The position numbers and the translations under genes are program-made. Of a stretch of 64,000 nucleotides of DNA, positions 23,069-32,214 are shown piece after piece (the first letter of the stretch is position 1; every line of letters begins with the position of its first letter). The DNA comes from CAYNWK01 sp964400875. Lineage in GTDB: Bacteria > Chloroflexota > Anaerolineae > Anaerolineales > UBA4823. The DNA is taken from the NCBI GenBank assembly GCA_964400875.1, contig CAYNWK010000008.1:1-64000 (forward strand). The letters are read 5' to 3'. Under the pieces are notes generated by a model. The model was given only the letters and a program-made list of their open reading frames with translations, was not told the origin of the DNA and made no database searches.

Positions 23069-25393
23069 ATGTCTACAGAAGTCCTCGCCGATATGATCCA
23101 GGCGGAGGTAGGCGACAACGCCAGCGGACAGATCGCCGTCGGCAAGCACATCGTGCAGATCGGCGACTTTCACGGTGTGCTAATTGTACCCTCAGAGAGC
23201 CCGGAGCCAGCCTCACCCCGCCTCAGGCCCGCGCCGGTGCGGCTGCTGCCGCGCCCGTTCCCGGACCTGCTCGACCGCGAGTCTGAGAGCAGCGCAGCGA
23301 CGCAGGCGCTACAATCCGGTCAGCTGGTAGCGTTGAAGGGCGAACCCGGGATTGGCAAGACGGCCCTGGCGCGCTTCTTGGCTTACCAACCGGTCGCCGA
23401 CGCTTTTCCCGGAGGCGTGGTTTATTTGCCCGTGCGCCACATCCCGGCGGAAGATCTGCTGCTGGAGCTCTTCGACGCCTTCTACGAGCGCGAACCCAAC
23501 GTGATGCCCACCGCAACCCAGATCCGGCATGCACTGCAGTCGATCCGCGCCCTGGTCATCCTGGATGACCTGGAACTGGATCGGGAGGATGTGGAGCTGT
23601 TGTTCGACGCTGCGCCGCAAAGCACCTTCCTGCTGTCCGCTTCCCGATCCCTGCCCTCAGCGGCAGGCCGCTTGATCCAGCTGCGCGGCCTGCCGATGGA
23701 GGAAGCGACGGACTTGGCCGGGCGCATCATGGGACGCCAGTTCGACGAAGCCGAACGCGCCGCGGTCCGGGAGATTTGCACTACGCTGCAGGGACACCCA
23801 CTGCGCATCATCCAGACCATCGCCAGGGCGAAGGAAGAAAACCTGTCCCTGGCCCAGGTTGCGCGAACGTTGAAAGCGGGGGAAGCGGATGAGCGCCGCA
23901 GATGGGGGCTACTGGCGCTGCCCGAGAAGTCCCGGCGCGCCCTGGCTGCGCTCGCCGCCCTGAACGGCGCACCGATTAACTCCCAGCATCTACTCAGCCT
24001 GGCCGGAGTCGACGAGAACGGTTCTGCGATCGAAGACCTGCTGCGGCGCGGCTTGCTGGAACGTGAGGACCAGGAACTGCGCCTGTCCGGGGATCTGGGC
24101 GAGGTTCTGCGCCAGATCTGGGACCTGTCGCCCTGGGGTGAACGCCTGGTCGATCATTTCCTCGATTGGGCGGCCATTCACGGAGGCGTTGCCCAAGAGG
24201 TTGCCGCGCAGGTCGAAGCCTTGCAAGCGGCGATCGACTGGGCCGGCGAACTGGAGCGCTGGCGCGATCAGCTGCGCCTGGTGCGCTCGCTGGAGGGGGC
24301 GCTGGCATTGAGCTCGCGCTGGGGCGCCTGGGCGCAGACGCTGCAGTCGGCCTTAACGGCCGCCCGCCAGGCCGGCGATCCGCTCGTCCAGGCCTGGGCG
24401 CTGCACCAACTTGGCAGCCGGTCCCTCGCCCTGGGCGATCTGTCCAGCGCCCGCCAGGGGTTGGTCAGCGCGCTGCGCTTGCGCGAAGCCATGGGCGATG
24501 CAACAGGGGCGGCTTTCACCCGCCACAACCTGAAAATGCTGCTCGGCGCCCCGCCTTCCGGCAAGCCTCCGGAGAAGCCACCGCGGAAACTTCCCATGGA
24601 CGGCGGCGGATCAGCGGGATTGCCGCTGCCCTCCGGGATGTTTTTGCTCGCCCTCGCCAGCGCGCTGCTGCTTGGCTCGGTTCTGGCATTCCGGGTCGGG
24701 GAGGTGGTGGCCAAGGCCCTGGTAGTCGCTACATCGCAGCCGACGCTCACGTCGAGCCCAACCGCGTCGCTAACGCCCAGCCGCACGCCCACGGCGAGGT
24801 ATACGCCAACGCCTACCGCCTCGGACACGGCGACGCCGACCCCGTCCGCTTCACCGGCGCCCACGGATACGCCGATCCCAACCGATACGGCGACCTGGAC
24901 ACCGACCTTCACCTTCACGCCCACGGACCAGCCCACGCTGACGGATACACCCCGGCCTACGGAGACGCCTACTTCAACGCTTACCCCAACGCCAACAGAC
25001 ACACCGACGCCTACCACAACGCTGACGCCGACCGATCCCGCGCCCGATCCTCCGGTCGATCTGTTGGTCCGGGACTCCTGTTCGGAAGGTCTATACTACG
25101 TGGCGCTGGTGTGGGTCGACCAGGCGGAGAATGAAGAAGGGTATGTGGTCTTCCGGGAAGGTCAGGCGATCGCTGAACTCGAACCAAACTCCGACTTTTA
25201 TGAGGAGTGGCTCAAGCAATCCGGCCGGTACACCTACGGCGTCCAGGCTTACAACCAGTGGGGCGAGTCGGAGATGGCGGAAACCGTTTCAAAAGGCTGT
25301 TGGTCGTTCGAAGATATCCTGCCAACGCTGGTCCCGGTCTTACCAATCGATCCGATCTGGCCGATCGTACCGACCGTTCCCAGTATTCCGTGA
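23069..25393 (+). CDS. Membrane-anchored STAND ATPase with Thr-Pro stalk and FN3 domain
   Basis: The 774-residue protein starts with an MSTEVLADMIQ helix and a short repetitive segment GDNASGQIAVGKHIVQIG (15-32). A STAND/NB-ARC-type ATPase follows, with Walker A GEPGIGKT at 91-98 and Walker B ALVILDDL at 161-168, plus a helical winged region to about 390 and TPR-like helices (about 390-490). A membrane span (about 520-545) leads to a Thr/Pro-rich stalk of about 110 residues (554-664) and a fibronectin type III-like domain at the C-terminus. The ATPase would be cytoplasmic and the FN3 outside. The start at 23069 is supported by an AAAGGA site and by protein-like sequence beginning there. Function unknown; STAND proteins are signalling or defence switches. 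Confidence 0.78.
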   Translation: MSTEVLADMIQAEVGDNASGQIAVGKHIVQIGDFHGVLIVPSESPEPASPRLRPAPVRLLPRPFPDLLDRESESSAATQALQSGQLVALKGEPGIGKTALARFLAYQPVADAFPGGVVYLPVRHIPAEDLLLELFDAFYEREPNVMPTATQIRHALQSIRALVILDDLELDREDVELLFDAAPQSTFLLSASRSLPSAAGRLIQLRGLPMEEATDLAGRIMGRQFDEAERAAVREICTTLQGHPLRIIQTIARAKEENLSLAQVARTLKAGEADERRRWGLLALPEKSRRALAALAALNGAPINSQHLLSLAGVDENGSAIEDLLRRGLLEREDQELRLSGDLGEVLRQIWDLSPWGERLVDHFLDWAAIHGGVAQEVAAQVEALQAAIDWAGELERWRDQLRLVRSLEGALALSSRWGAWAQTLQSALTAARQAGDPLVQAWALHQLGSRSLALGDLSSARQGLVSALRLREAMGDATGAAFTRHNLKMLLGAPPSGKPPEKPPRKLPMDGGGSAGLPLPSGMFLLALASALLLGSVLAFRVGEVVAKALVVATSQPTLTSSPTASLTPSRTPTARYTPTPTASDTATPTPSASPAPTDTPIPTDTATWTPTFTFTPTDQPTLTDTPRPTETPTSTLTPTPTDTPTPTTTLTPTDPAPDPPVDLLVRDSCSEGLYYVALVWVDQAENEEGYVVFREGQAIAELEPNSDFYEEWLKQSGRYTYGVQAYNQWGESEMAETVSKGCWSFEDILPTLVPVLPIDPIWPIVPTVPSIP

Positions 25394-25423
25394 CGAACGG
25401 TTTGCACCGCGGGCGCGTTGAAA

Positions 25424-25458
25424 AAAAACCTCGTAGGTTCCGAACCTACGAGGTTTTT
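25424..25458. terminator. Bidirectional terminator hairpin
   Basis: Perfect 16-base arms (25424-25439 and 25443-25458, loop CCG) flanked by A and T tracts, between convergent genes. Confidence 0.9.
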
Positions 25459-25498
25459 ATATGTTGACCGCGTTAGCAGGTAGCTTGAGTCTTCGAGG

Positions 25499-25924
25499 TT
25501 ACAACGGCCAATCGCGCAGGATGCGCTCGGTCTCTTCCATGTGGCCGCTCTCGTCGCGCACCATATCCTCGAGCTGGACGGACAACCCCTTGTCGCCGTA
25601 CTCGTCGGCCTGTTCAGCCCGCCGAGTGTAATCTGCAACCGCCTGTTTCTCGGCCTCCTGTACAGCCTGGAGCATCTTGCGGTTGGAATCCGCGGCAGGC
25701 ACCGCGCGCGGTTGGGTGGTCGGTTCACCGTCCAGAGCGACGATCTTGTTCGCCAGGAACTGCGCGTGGCCTTGTTCGTCGGCCACCTCGGTCAGGAAGA
25801 AATTGACCAGCTGCGGCCGGAATGGGCCGGTGGCTTTGGCTGCGTAGGTGATGTACTGGATGATGGCGCTGAGCTCGCCAGCCAGGTCCTCGTTCAAGTG
25901 ATCGATTAGCTTTTGCTTGTCCAT
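25499..25924 (-). CDS. Ferritin-like domain protein
   Basis: A 141-residue four-helix ferritin-like protein. It has LNEDLAGELSAIIQYITYA in helix 1, EVADEQGHAQFLANKI in helix 2, AVADYTRRAEQADEYGD in helix 3 and MVRDESGHMEETERIL in helix 4. These give two ExxH pairs plus bridging glutamates for a di-iron site. It resembles bacterioferritin- or DPS-like proteins and probably stores or oxidises iron in the cytoplasm. A second ferritin-type gene lies at 8880. Confidence 0.88.
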   Translation of the reverse strand: MDKQKLIDHLNEDLAGELSAIIQYITYAAKATGPFRPQLVNFFLTEVADEQGHAQFLANKIVALDGEPTTQPRAVPAADSNRKMLQAVQEAEKQAVADYTRRAEQADEYGDKGLSVQLEDMVRDESGHMEETERILRDWPL

Positions 25925-26039
25925 ACTCGTTCCTTTCTAAGCCCTCCATAATTGTGGAATACTGTAGAATGTCGCCTGCGCGCTGACCCAGGAAAACGGA
26001 TCATTCGCAGTCCAGGCAGTACTCCTGAGCCCCCTACTA

Positions 26040-26576
26040 TTATAAGCCAAACGATTCTAAGATGCGGGACACGGTCTGCTCAACGGACAGCTGGCTGGTG
26101 TCGATCACCAACCAGCCAGGGGCAAAATCGCCTTCTTCGGCAAAGGACTGGTGGGTACGGCGGATGGTTTCAGCCAGGACTTCGGTGTCAAAATTTTTAT
26201 TCTGGCGTGATCGGTTGCGCTCGAGGGCGGTTTCCAGGTCGGGTTGGAGCAAGATCTTGTAGACTTCCTCGCGGGCCAGCCGCGGTTCGTAGAGCGACTG
26301 GGCTTCCTGCAAGGAGATTACATCGTCGATGGCGACAGTAAACCCCTCCCGGGCATACAGGCGCGCCGTTTGCAGGGTGGCCTGCCTGGCGAGGCGAAAC
26401 TGGCGGCTGGTCTCGTCGGTCCATTCAGGGATAGGGTGGGCGATGCCGGAGACGACGAAGGCGCGCAGCTCGTCAACCGGCAGGTGTAAGCCGGTGGGAA
26501 AATGCTGGAGCAAGGCGCAGGCTACCGAGGATTTGCCGCTTCCGGGAACGCCGGTGAGTATGAAAATTTTGCTCAT
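26040..26576 (-). CDS. P-loop kinase-like protein (AAA_33 type)
   Basis: The 178-residue protein opens with FILTGVPGSGKSSVACALL, a Walker A P-loop. It also contains FTVAIDDVISLQEAQ and QPDLETALERNRSRQNKNFD, the lid region of small ATP-dependent kinases. Relatives include zeta toxin-like and chloramphenicol phosphotransferase-like kinases. The substrate is unknown and no antitoxin gene is next to it. Confidence 0.78.
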   Translation of the reverse strand: MSKIFILTGVPGSGKSSVACALLQHFPTGLHLPVDELRAFVVSGIAHPIPEWTDETSRQFRLARQATLQTARLYAREGFTVAIDDVISLQEAQSLYEPRLAREEVYKILLQPDLETALERNRSRQNKNFDTEVLAETIRRTHQSFAEEGDFAPGWLVIDTSQLSVEQTVSRILESFGL

Positions 26577-26666
26577 AGGTTTTATTTCGCTTTTCCGTGT
26601 CTGGTTGATTGGTCGGGGGAGCTGTCGTCGACGGGTCTCTCTCTCAGCAGCAGGGGGTTGGTGAGA

Positions 26667-27311
26667 TTACCGGATAGGTTCACTGCAGGCGTCATACATA
26701 CGGATTTCCGCCTGAGCGGCCGGTGAATTGGGGTATTCCATCGAGAACAACGTCCAAATCATGGTATCGCGCGGTTTCCCATCCGGGGAGCGGTCGCGCC
26801 GACGCAGCGTGGCTTCATGGGTGAAACCGAGCTTACGGGGGACCGCCGCGCTGCGCAGATTGATCGGGTCGCAGTGGATCTCCACCCGATCCACCGCCTG
26901 AAGCTCAAAAGCGACTTTTGTCAGGGCAGCAGCCACCTCGGTCGCCAGCCCCTGGCTGAGGCGCCCCTGGTCGATCCAGTATCCGATCTCGCTAGCTCCT
27001 TTTCCGAGACGGGTGTGCAAGCCAGCGCCGCCAAGCACAGCTGTTTCTTGAAGGTTGAAAATGCCGTAGAGGTAATCGCGGTCTAAATCGAACTTGCCTC
27101 GAAACTGGCGCAGCAGCTCAACCCGATCGGGGATCGTCTTGGGTTCCTCCGCAATCCAGGGCATCCACGGCTTGAGGTGCTCGATGTTTTCCAGAATGGC
27201 TTTGTGGAACAGACCGGCGTCACCCGGGTTCCAGCAGCGGACGATCAACCTCTTCGTCCGGATGCGGTAGGCCGGGCTAGAGACCCGCTTTCCCTCCCCG
27301 TCCTGGCTCAT
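26667..27311 (-). CDS. GNAT N-acetyltransferase (RimJ/RimL type)
   Basis: A 214-residue acetyltransferase. After an N-terminal extension it has RTKRLIVRCWNPGDAGLF, then EIGYWIDQGRLSQGLATEVA around the acetyl-CoA loop, and RVEIHCDPINLRSAAVPRKL near the C-terminus, all typical of the ribosomal-protein alanine acetyltransferase branch. Many relatives acetylate other small molecules. The second in-frame ATG is chosen because GGAGGTTG lies just before it. Confidence 0.88.
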   Translation of the reverse strand: MSQDGEGKRVSSPAYRIRTKRLIVRCWNPGDAGLFHKAILENIEHLKPWMPWIAEEPKTIPDRVELLRQFRGKFDLDRDYLYGIFNLQETAVLGGAGLHTRLGKGASEIGYWIDQGRLSQGLATEVAAALTKVAFELQAVDRVEIHCDPINLRSAAVPRKLGFTHEATLRRRDRSPDGKPRDTMIWTLFSMEYPNSPAAQAEIRMYDACSEPIR

Positions 27312-27395
27312 CTCAACCTCCATTATATAGGATAAAACCGGGCTTGTTGGAGGGTTCGAGTTCTTTCATAACTTGAATTGTATGAAGCGTCCGGG

Positions 27396-27746
27396 TTACG
27401 CTTCAGCCTCAATCAATTCGATCTGGTGACCGTCCGGGTCGCGCAGGTAGGCCGAACGACCCCAGTAGAAGTCCTGGGGCGGGACCTCCAGCTTCAAACC
27501 GGCAGCGGTCAGCGCCTCGCAGGCGCCATCCAGGTCGTCGACCTCGAAGGCGGTATGGTCTTCCGGCGGCAGATCGCCCTCGCCTGGCGTGTAGGCGGCG
27601 TGGATAAAGACTTTGGTCCCGTCCACCATGAAGATCGCCATATCCTCGGACTGCGCAACGGGTTCGACGCCGAGCAGCTGCCGGTAAAAACGAGACATTC
27701 CCCCCACATCATCGGTGAAATAAGCCAGTTCAACCAATCGCTTCAT
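27396..27746 (-). CDS. VOC/glyoxalase-like protein
   Basis: A 116-residue single-domain VOC protein, with VELAYFTDDVGGMSRFYRQL at the start, HTAFEVDDLDGACEAL in the middle and AYLRDPDGHQIELIEAE at the end. It is probably a dimer with a metal site; activity is unknown. The start at 27746 is preceded by a GAAGG site and lies inside the 3' end of the AAA-TPR gene (17-base overlap), so it is translated from the same message. Confidence 0.85.
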   Translation of the reverse strand: MKRLVELAYFTDDVGGMSRFYRQLLGVEPVAQSEDMAIFMVDGTKVFIHAAYTPGEGDLPPEDHTAFEVDDLDGACEALTAAGLKLEVPPQDFYWGRSAYLRDPDGHQIELIEAEA

Positions 27747-30700
27747 TTGCTGCCTTCGCTTTCTCATGTAGTTCGCGCATCGTCGTTTCAACTTCGCCCA
27801 GGCTGCCAGGCTCCAGCGAAACGGCGGTTTGCAGGGTTTCGTAAGCCTCGGACCAGGCTTGGCGTTCCCGCTGGATGGAGGCCAGCCCGAAGTACGGCCG
27901 CGCTACGCGCTTGTCAACATGGATTGCCTGGCGATAGGCCTGCTCAGCTTCGTCCAAATCACCATCTTGCCTGAGGATATCCCCGAGGGTCGCATACGCC
28001 AGGATGCTCAGATCGGGGGCGATACCGGGTATTTCAGCGACCTCACGAAGAATAGCGCAGGCGCGTTCCGACTCGCCTTGCATGGCCAGCGCGACAGCCT
28101 GCGTGACGCGCATACCGGGAGGGAGATCGTCTTTCTCCGCTTCGATCTGAGCGATGATCTTCAAGCTTTTAGCGTAGTCTTCCTGATCGTTGTAAATATC
28201 AGCGTTCAGTTCTAGGGCTGCAAGTCGCAGCTCTGGGAAACGCTCGGCGACATTTTCGTTGAGCGCGATCAAAGCCGCATAATCTCCCTTGGCCTGGAGC
28301 AGGTACCGCCAAGTCTGGATAAGGTTTTTGGGGGTTTGATCTCCGCTGCCGAAAGGCAGAAGCAAGCCTTCTGCTTCCTGCAGCTCTCCAATCTCAATCA
28401 GCATTTGCGCTTCCCCCGCCAGACTCAGTTCAGCGTATTCTGGATTGCGCTCGCGCAGGGTGATAAATTCGGTGCGGGCTTGGGCGTAATCGCCCAGATT
28501 CTGAAGGGTGCGGGCCAAGGCGAGACGAAGAATTGCATTCTCCGGGTTCTTTTCGAGCGCCTGGCGAAAAGCCTGCACCTGACTCGGGCCGAATTGCGCC
28601 AGGATCTCCTTCTGGAGGCGATAGTATGTGCTCATCAAGCCGGGCGCGATCTCCTCGGCCTGCGCAATAGCCGCATTCAGATCTTCGGTTTTTCCCTGGC
28701 CGGTCAGGTATTGATCCAGGGCAATGATGATCTCCAGGTGATCGGGGTAAGCTTTTAATTCATCCAGCAGCCCTTTCGTACTGTGATTGCGCTGCAGGAG
28801 CAGACTCGCCAGAGTGGTCCTGATTTGCGCTTCGGTCGCGTAGCTGGTGCGGCCGAGGCTGGCGGCGTCACGACGCAGATCCTCCTCTTTCCCCAGCATT
28901 GCATAAATCGTACAGGCTTCCTGGATCGCCTTGCTCGAGTCGCCGAAAATCGTGAGCAGCTGCCGGCCGAGCTTTAAAGCCTCGTCTGGTTCGCCAAGCC
29001 TGATCAGCAGGCCGGCGAGGAAGGAGCGTACTTTGATCATCGCCGCCTGGTTCAATGTGCTGGGATCCGCGGTGTAAACCAGCAGCTCCAGGATATCGCG
29101 AGCTTCCTTGTTGCGACCAAGCAGGAATGACCCTTCAGCCCTGGCGATCCTAGCATATGGCCCTAGCTCACGTTCTTTTTCAATCGAGTCCAGGTATTCC
29201 AAGGCCGCACCCGGTTCTTTTTCTTTGAAGTAAGTGGACGCGATCATCTGATCAACCAGGTCTTGAGTCCAAGGCTGGTGATCCAAGAGACTTCTCAGCA
29301 CTCTGCGCGCCTGGTCGAATTCGCCCTTGGTGGCATGATACTCGCTCAGCATAACAAAGCTGTCGATGGGCGGCGCAGGACTTTTGACGACGCCTTGAAG
29401 CAGCTTGGCAGCTGGTTCCAGCTGGTTGTTCTTAAAGTAGCCGATCGCCAGCTTGGTATCGCACAACCACTTCAGGTCGGGCCAATTTTTATTGATCAGG
29501 GCGGTGACGTTTTGGAGATTCTCCAGATCGCCCCTGTGCGCGGCAACTTCCGCGGCAAGCAGGGCCGGGATGCGCGCGGTAGTTTCGGGATCCTCCAGCA
29601 CACCGTTGATCAGACGGTTGTAGGCGCCACGATCGTTGAGCACGGAGTCGACTAAGCTGGTATCCAAGAGGTGCGCCTGCATGGTTCCCCGCTGGCTGAG
29701 GTCTTCCAGAAATTCTTCTACATGCCCCAGCTGGATCATCAGGTCGTCATGATAGCTTTGAGCGCGCTCGTCCCCCGGAGCTTGCTCCAAAACGGCATCA
29801 ATTTGGATTAACGCCTGCTCGTAGGCCTCATCCTCGATGAGCAGCTCTGCTAGAATCATGCGCGCGTTTGCATTTTGTTGAGGATAGTCAAGTATGACTT
29901 TGGTAAGCTGCTCGATGGCCTCCTCGCGCCGGTTCTGTTTCAGAGCGAGTTCGGCAGCGGCTGTACGCAGCTCGACCGCATCGGGGTAGTTTTCCTGGGC
30001 CTCGGCAAGGATTTCAGCAGCGGAGCGCAAATCACCTGCAAGCAGCATAGTTTCCACGAGCAAGGCGAGGTTGGTAGCGCCATCCTCAGCGGAGACCGCT
30101 TTGCGGGAAAGCTCGACCGCCAGGGTGTGCAGCCCGATCTGGCTCGCGATCCGCGCGCCGCCGTAATACAGGCTGCTTGCCAGGCCGGATTCATCATTGT
30201 TGGCGGCGTGATCGCCCAGCTGTTCGATAAAAACGACCGACTCCTTCGACCAGCGGCGCAAACTGAGATCGGCTAAAGTGGCCTTCAACCGGTGGGAGTG
30301 TTCATCAAGCGTTTCGGGCAAGTCCGCTTGTTCGCAGTAGCGCGACAGGGTATACAGGTATACGTCTTGCAGATCGCTGATCCCGGCGGCGATCTCGTCG
30401 AGCAGGTAATCCTCGGCTTGCTTCGCAGAGACTTCCACGATGCTGGAAAGAGCTGCGGTGACGTATTCGAGCCGGCCGTTGAAATAAGGCTGACCGGTTT
30501 TTTCGATCTCGTCCGTCAAACTCTGGTTGTACGCTTCGAAGGCGCTGGCGTAGGTCTTGCGGACGGCCTGCGGATCGAGGTCCATACGCTGAGGTTTTAA
30601 TAACTTGCGGATGGCGTCGTGACAGCGCCAGCGGCCCATCTCCAGGGATTTGACGAAAGTCCAGGCGACCATCTCTTGAAAAGCTGCCGCGCCGATCTCC

Positions 30701-31707
30701 TCTCCGTAGATGGCGCGCAGCAAACCCAGGTCAAACCACTCGAAAAGCGCCAGGTCGGCGGCGGTCTGGCGTGCGGTGGGGTTCTGGAAGCGGGCGATGA
30801 CCCGGTCGTAGATCCATTGGGTCCGGGCGCTTTCGTCTAATTCCGCGATCGCGCTCCGAAAATCCTGCAGCGCGAAGCCGCCGCCTCGCCAGGACAGGTC
30901 TTCCAGGATCATGCCGACCAGCAGGGGGTGGCCGGACGAGAACTCAAACAGCGTCCGCTGCGCCTCCTGGTCGTCAACCCCTATTTTTTGCAGCAATTTG
31001 GTGGTTTCCGCTTCGGTAAACGAATCGAGTTGGAAGTACAGCTTTTCGTGGGGGGCGAAAGTTGATTGAGGGGTTTCCTGACCGGTCAGATAAAGTCGGA
31101 AACCGGGAAACCCGGCGCGCAGGCGCGGGATCAGCTCGTCGAAGATGAATTTACTCAGCTCGGGGTTGGCCAGATTCTCGCTCTCATCCAGAAACAAGAC
31201 CCACACCTGGCCGGAGAGTGGGGAGAGGGAATCGTCCAGTGCTTCCAGGTGGCGCTCGCGTTTATCACGCTCGGCAGTGTCGGCGTATTCACCCAGGTTG
31301 AGAGTGAACTCGCCGGATTGGGTGGCATCCCGAACCGACCCTCCCAGGCTGGCTTTCATCGTTGTGGTGGGAGCGTAAGTCAGATTGACCAGGGAGTTGC
31401 GCTGCGCCTCGGCGTCCAGCCCGGCGATGCGCTTGGCGTAAGATCTGAAAATGTCCCGGTCAAGCTGCGCTGCCAGTCGATGCAGGAAATCCAACGCTCT
31501 GAGGCTGGGGGAAAGGTTGATTTTAGCGCTAGCGATCTCCCGGCAGCGATTCTCCCTGAGCCAATCAACTAACAGGGATTTTCCCGTGCCGGAGATCCCC
31601 TGGACCAGCATCATCCACTTGGGGCTGCGCGGTTTGAGCAACTTTTCAAAGGCGCGGATTTGTTCTCCACGACCGGCGAAATCTTCGAGCGGGTCGAAGG
31701 AAGGCAT
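27730..31707 (-). CDS. AAA/STAND ATPase with long TPR array
   Basis: A 1325-residue protein. The N-terminal ATPase has Walker A GISGTGKS at 37-44 and Walker B VWVLFLDESENL near 170, with an ORC/STAND-like layout to about 370. A helical linker follows, and from about 500 to the end comes an array of TPR repeats, for example NARMILAELLIEDEAYEQA and GDILRQDGDLDEAEQAYRQA. TPR arrays bind partner proteins, so a ligand-triggered ATPase switch is likely. The ATG overlaps the stop of the small membrane protein gene as TGATG. Possible roles are defence or cell signalling; nothing proves either. Confidence 0.82.
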   Translation of the reverse strand: MPSFDPLEDFAGRGEQIRAFEKLLKPRSPKWMMLVQGISGTGKSLLVDWLRENRCREIASAKINLSPSLRALDFLHRLAAQLDRDIFRSYAKRIAGLDAEAQRNSLVNLTYAPTTTMKASLGGSVRDATQSGEFTLNLGEYADTAERDKRERHLEALDDSLSPLSGQVWVLFLDESENLANPELSKFIFDELIPRLRAGFPGFRLYLTGQETPQSTFAPHEKLYFQLDSFTEAETTKLLQKIGVDDQEAQRTLFEFSSGHPLLVGMILEDLSWRGGGFALQDFRSAIAELDESARTQWIYDRVIARFQNPTARQTAADLALFEWFDLGLLRAIYGEEIGAAAFQEMVAWTFVKSLEMGRWRCHDAIRKLLKPQRMDLDPQAVRKTYASAFEAYNQSLTDEIEKTGQPYFNGRLEYVTAALSSIVEVSAKQAEDYLLDEIAAGISDLQDVYLYTLSRYCEQADLPETLDEHSHRLKATLADLSLRRWSKESVVFIEQLGDHAANNDESGLASSLYYGGARIASQIGLHTLAVELSRKAVSAEDGATNLALLVETMLLAGDLRSAAEILAEAQENYPDAVELRTAAAELALKQNRREEAIEQLTKVILDYPQQNANARMILAELLIEDEAYEQALIQIDAVLEQAPGDERAQSYHDDLMIQLGHVEEFLEDLSQRGTMQAHLLDTSLVDSVLNDRGAYNRLINGVLEDPETTARIPALLAAEVAAHRGDLENLQNVTALINKNWPDLKWLCDTKLAIGYFKNNQLEPAAKLLQGVVKSPAPPIDSFVMLSEYHATKGEFDQARRVLRSLLDHQPWTQDLVDQMIASTYFKEKEPGAALEYLDSIEKERELGPYARIARAEGSFLLGRNKEARDILELLVYTADPSTLNQAAMIKVRSFLAGLLIRLGEPDEALKLGRQLLTIFGDSSKAIQEACTIYAMLGKEEDLRRDAASLGRTSYATEAQIRTTLASLLLQRNHSTKGLLDELKAYPDHLEIIIALDQYLTGQGKTEDLNAAIAQAEEIAPGLMSTYYRLQKEILAQFGPSQVQAFRQALEKNPENAILRLALARTLQNLGDYAQARTEFITLRERNPEYAELSLAGEAQMLIEIGELQEAEGLLLPFGSGDQTPKNLIQTWRYLLQAKGDYAALIALNENVAERFPELRLAALELNADIYNDQEDYAKSLKIIAQIEAEKDDLPPGMRVTQAVALAMQGESERACAILREVAEIPGIAPDLSILAYATLGDILRQDGDLDEAEQAYRQAIHVDKRVARPYFGLASIQRERQAWSEAYETLQTAVSLEPGSLGEVETTMRELHEKAKAANEAIG

Positions 31708-31991
31708 CAACCGTCCTTTTTCTCGGTTTGCTTCACGTCATGCAGCTGCCCGCCTTCCTCGGCGGCCATCTTCATGGACGCTGCGCCGGAAGCGTCCTGC
31801 TGGGCAGCTTTTTCGATCTTCGAGCCTTTTCCGGACGCGGACATCTCCATCGAAGCCCCAACCTTCTTGGAGGAACCGGTTTGTACTTCTTTGTCGCCCC
31901 ATCGCGCTCTAAAATTCCGGTTCAGGATCAGGGCGACCACGACAGCCACGATCAGACCCGCGACGATCAATAATGCTACGTTTTCGGTCAT
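31707..31991 (-). CDS. Small membrane protein coupled to the AAA-TPR gene
   Basis: This 94-residue protein has one N-terminal membrane span (about 5-23, VALLIVAGLIVAVVVALIL) and a charged, low-complexity tail. The tail contains repeated glycine/serine/alanine-lysine phrases such as VGASMEMSASGKGSKIEK and DASGAASMKMAAE. No family is recognised. Its stop overlaps the start of the AAA-TPR gene by one base, so the two are probably functional partners, with this protein perhaps anchoring or tuning the ATPase. A TATAAT at 32142-32147 may belong to its promoter; the rest of the 223-base upstream gap shows nothing. Confidence 0.65.
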   Translation of the reverse strand: MTENVALLIVAGLIVAVVVALILNRNFRARWGDKEVQTGSSKKVGASMEMSASGKGSKIEKAAQQDASGAASMKMAAEEGGQLHDVKQTEKKDG

Positions 31992-32214
31992 GGGGGCCTC
32001 CTATGAAGTTGGCAGCTTGCAATGGATTTACCAGGGTCCGCTATAGGATGCGATGAGCCAGGGAGATTGTTGGCGTGCGAGGCGCGCCCAAACTCGAAGG
32101 CATGCAAAGTAGCGCGGCTTCCAGAAATACAGATAGGATAGATTATATCCGAATTACGGGCCTGCTGCCGAGAATTGAAAGGGGGAATTTTTGCAGCTGA
32201 ACGGAGCTGTGAGG

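Noticed and set aside
24268..25017. Minus-strand frame with a long Val-Gly repeat
   Set aside because: It is the reverse complement of the Thr-Pro stalk of the STAND protein.
24730..25060. CRISPR or tandem-repeat array
   Set aside because: The periodicity is codon-level Thr-Pro repetition within a coding region, with no spacers or fixed repeat unit.
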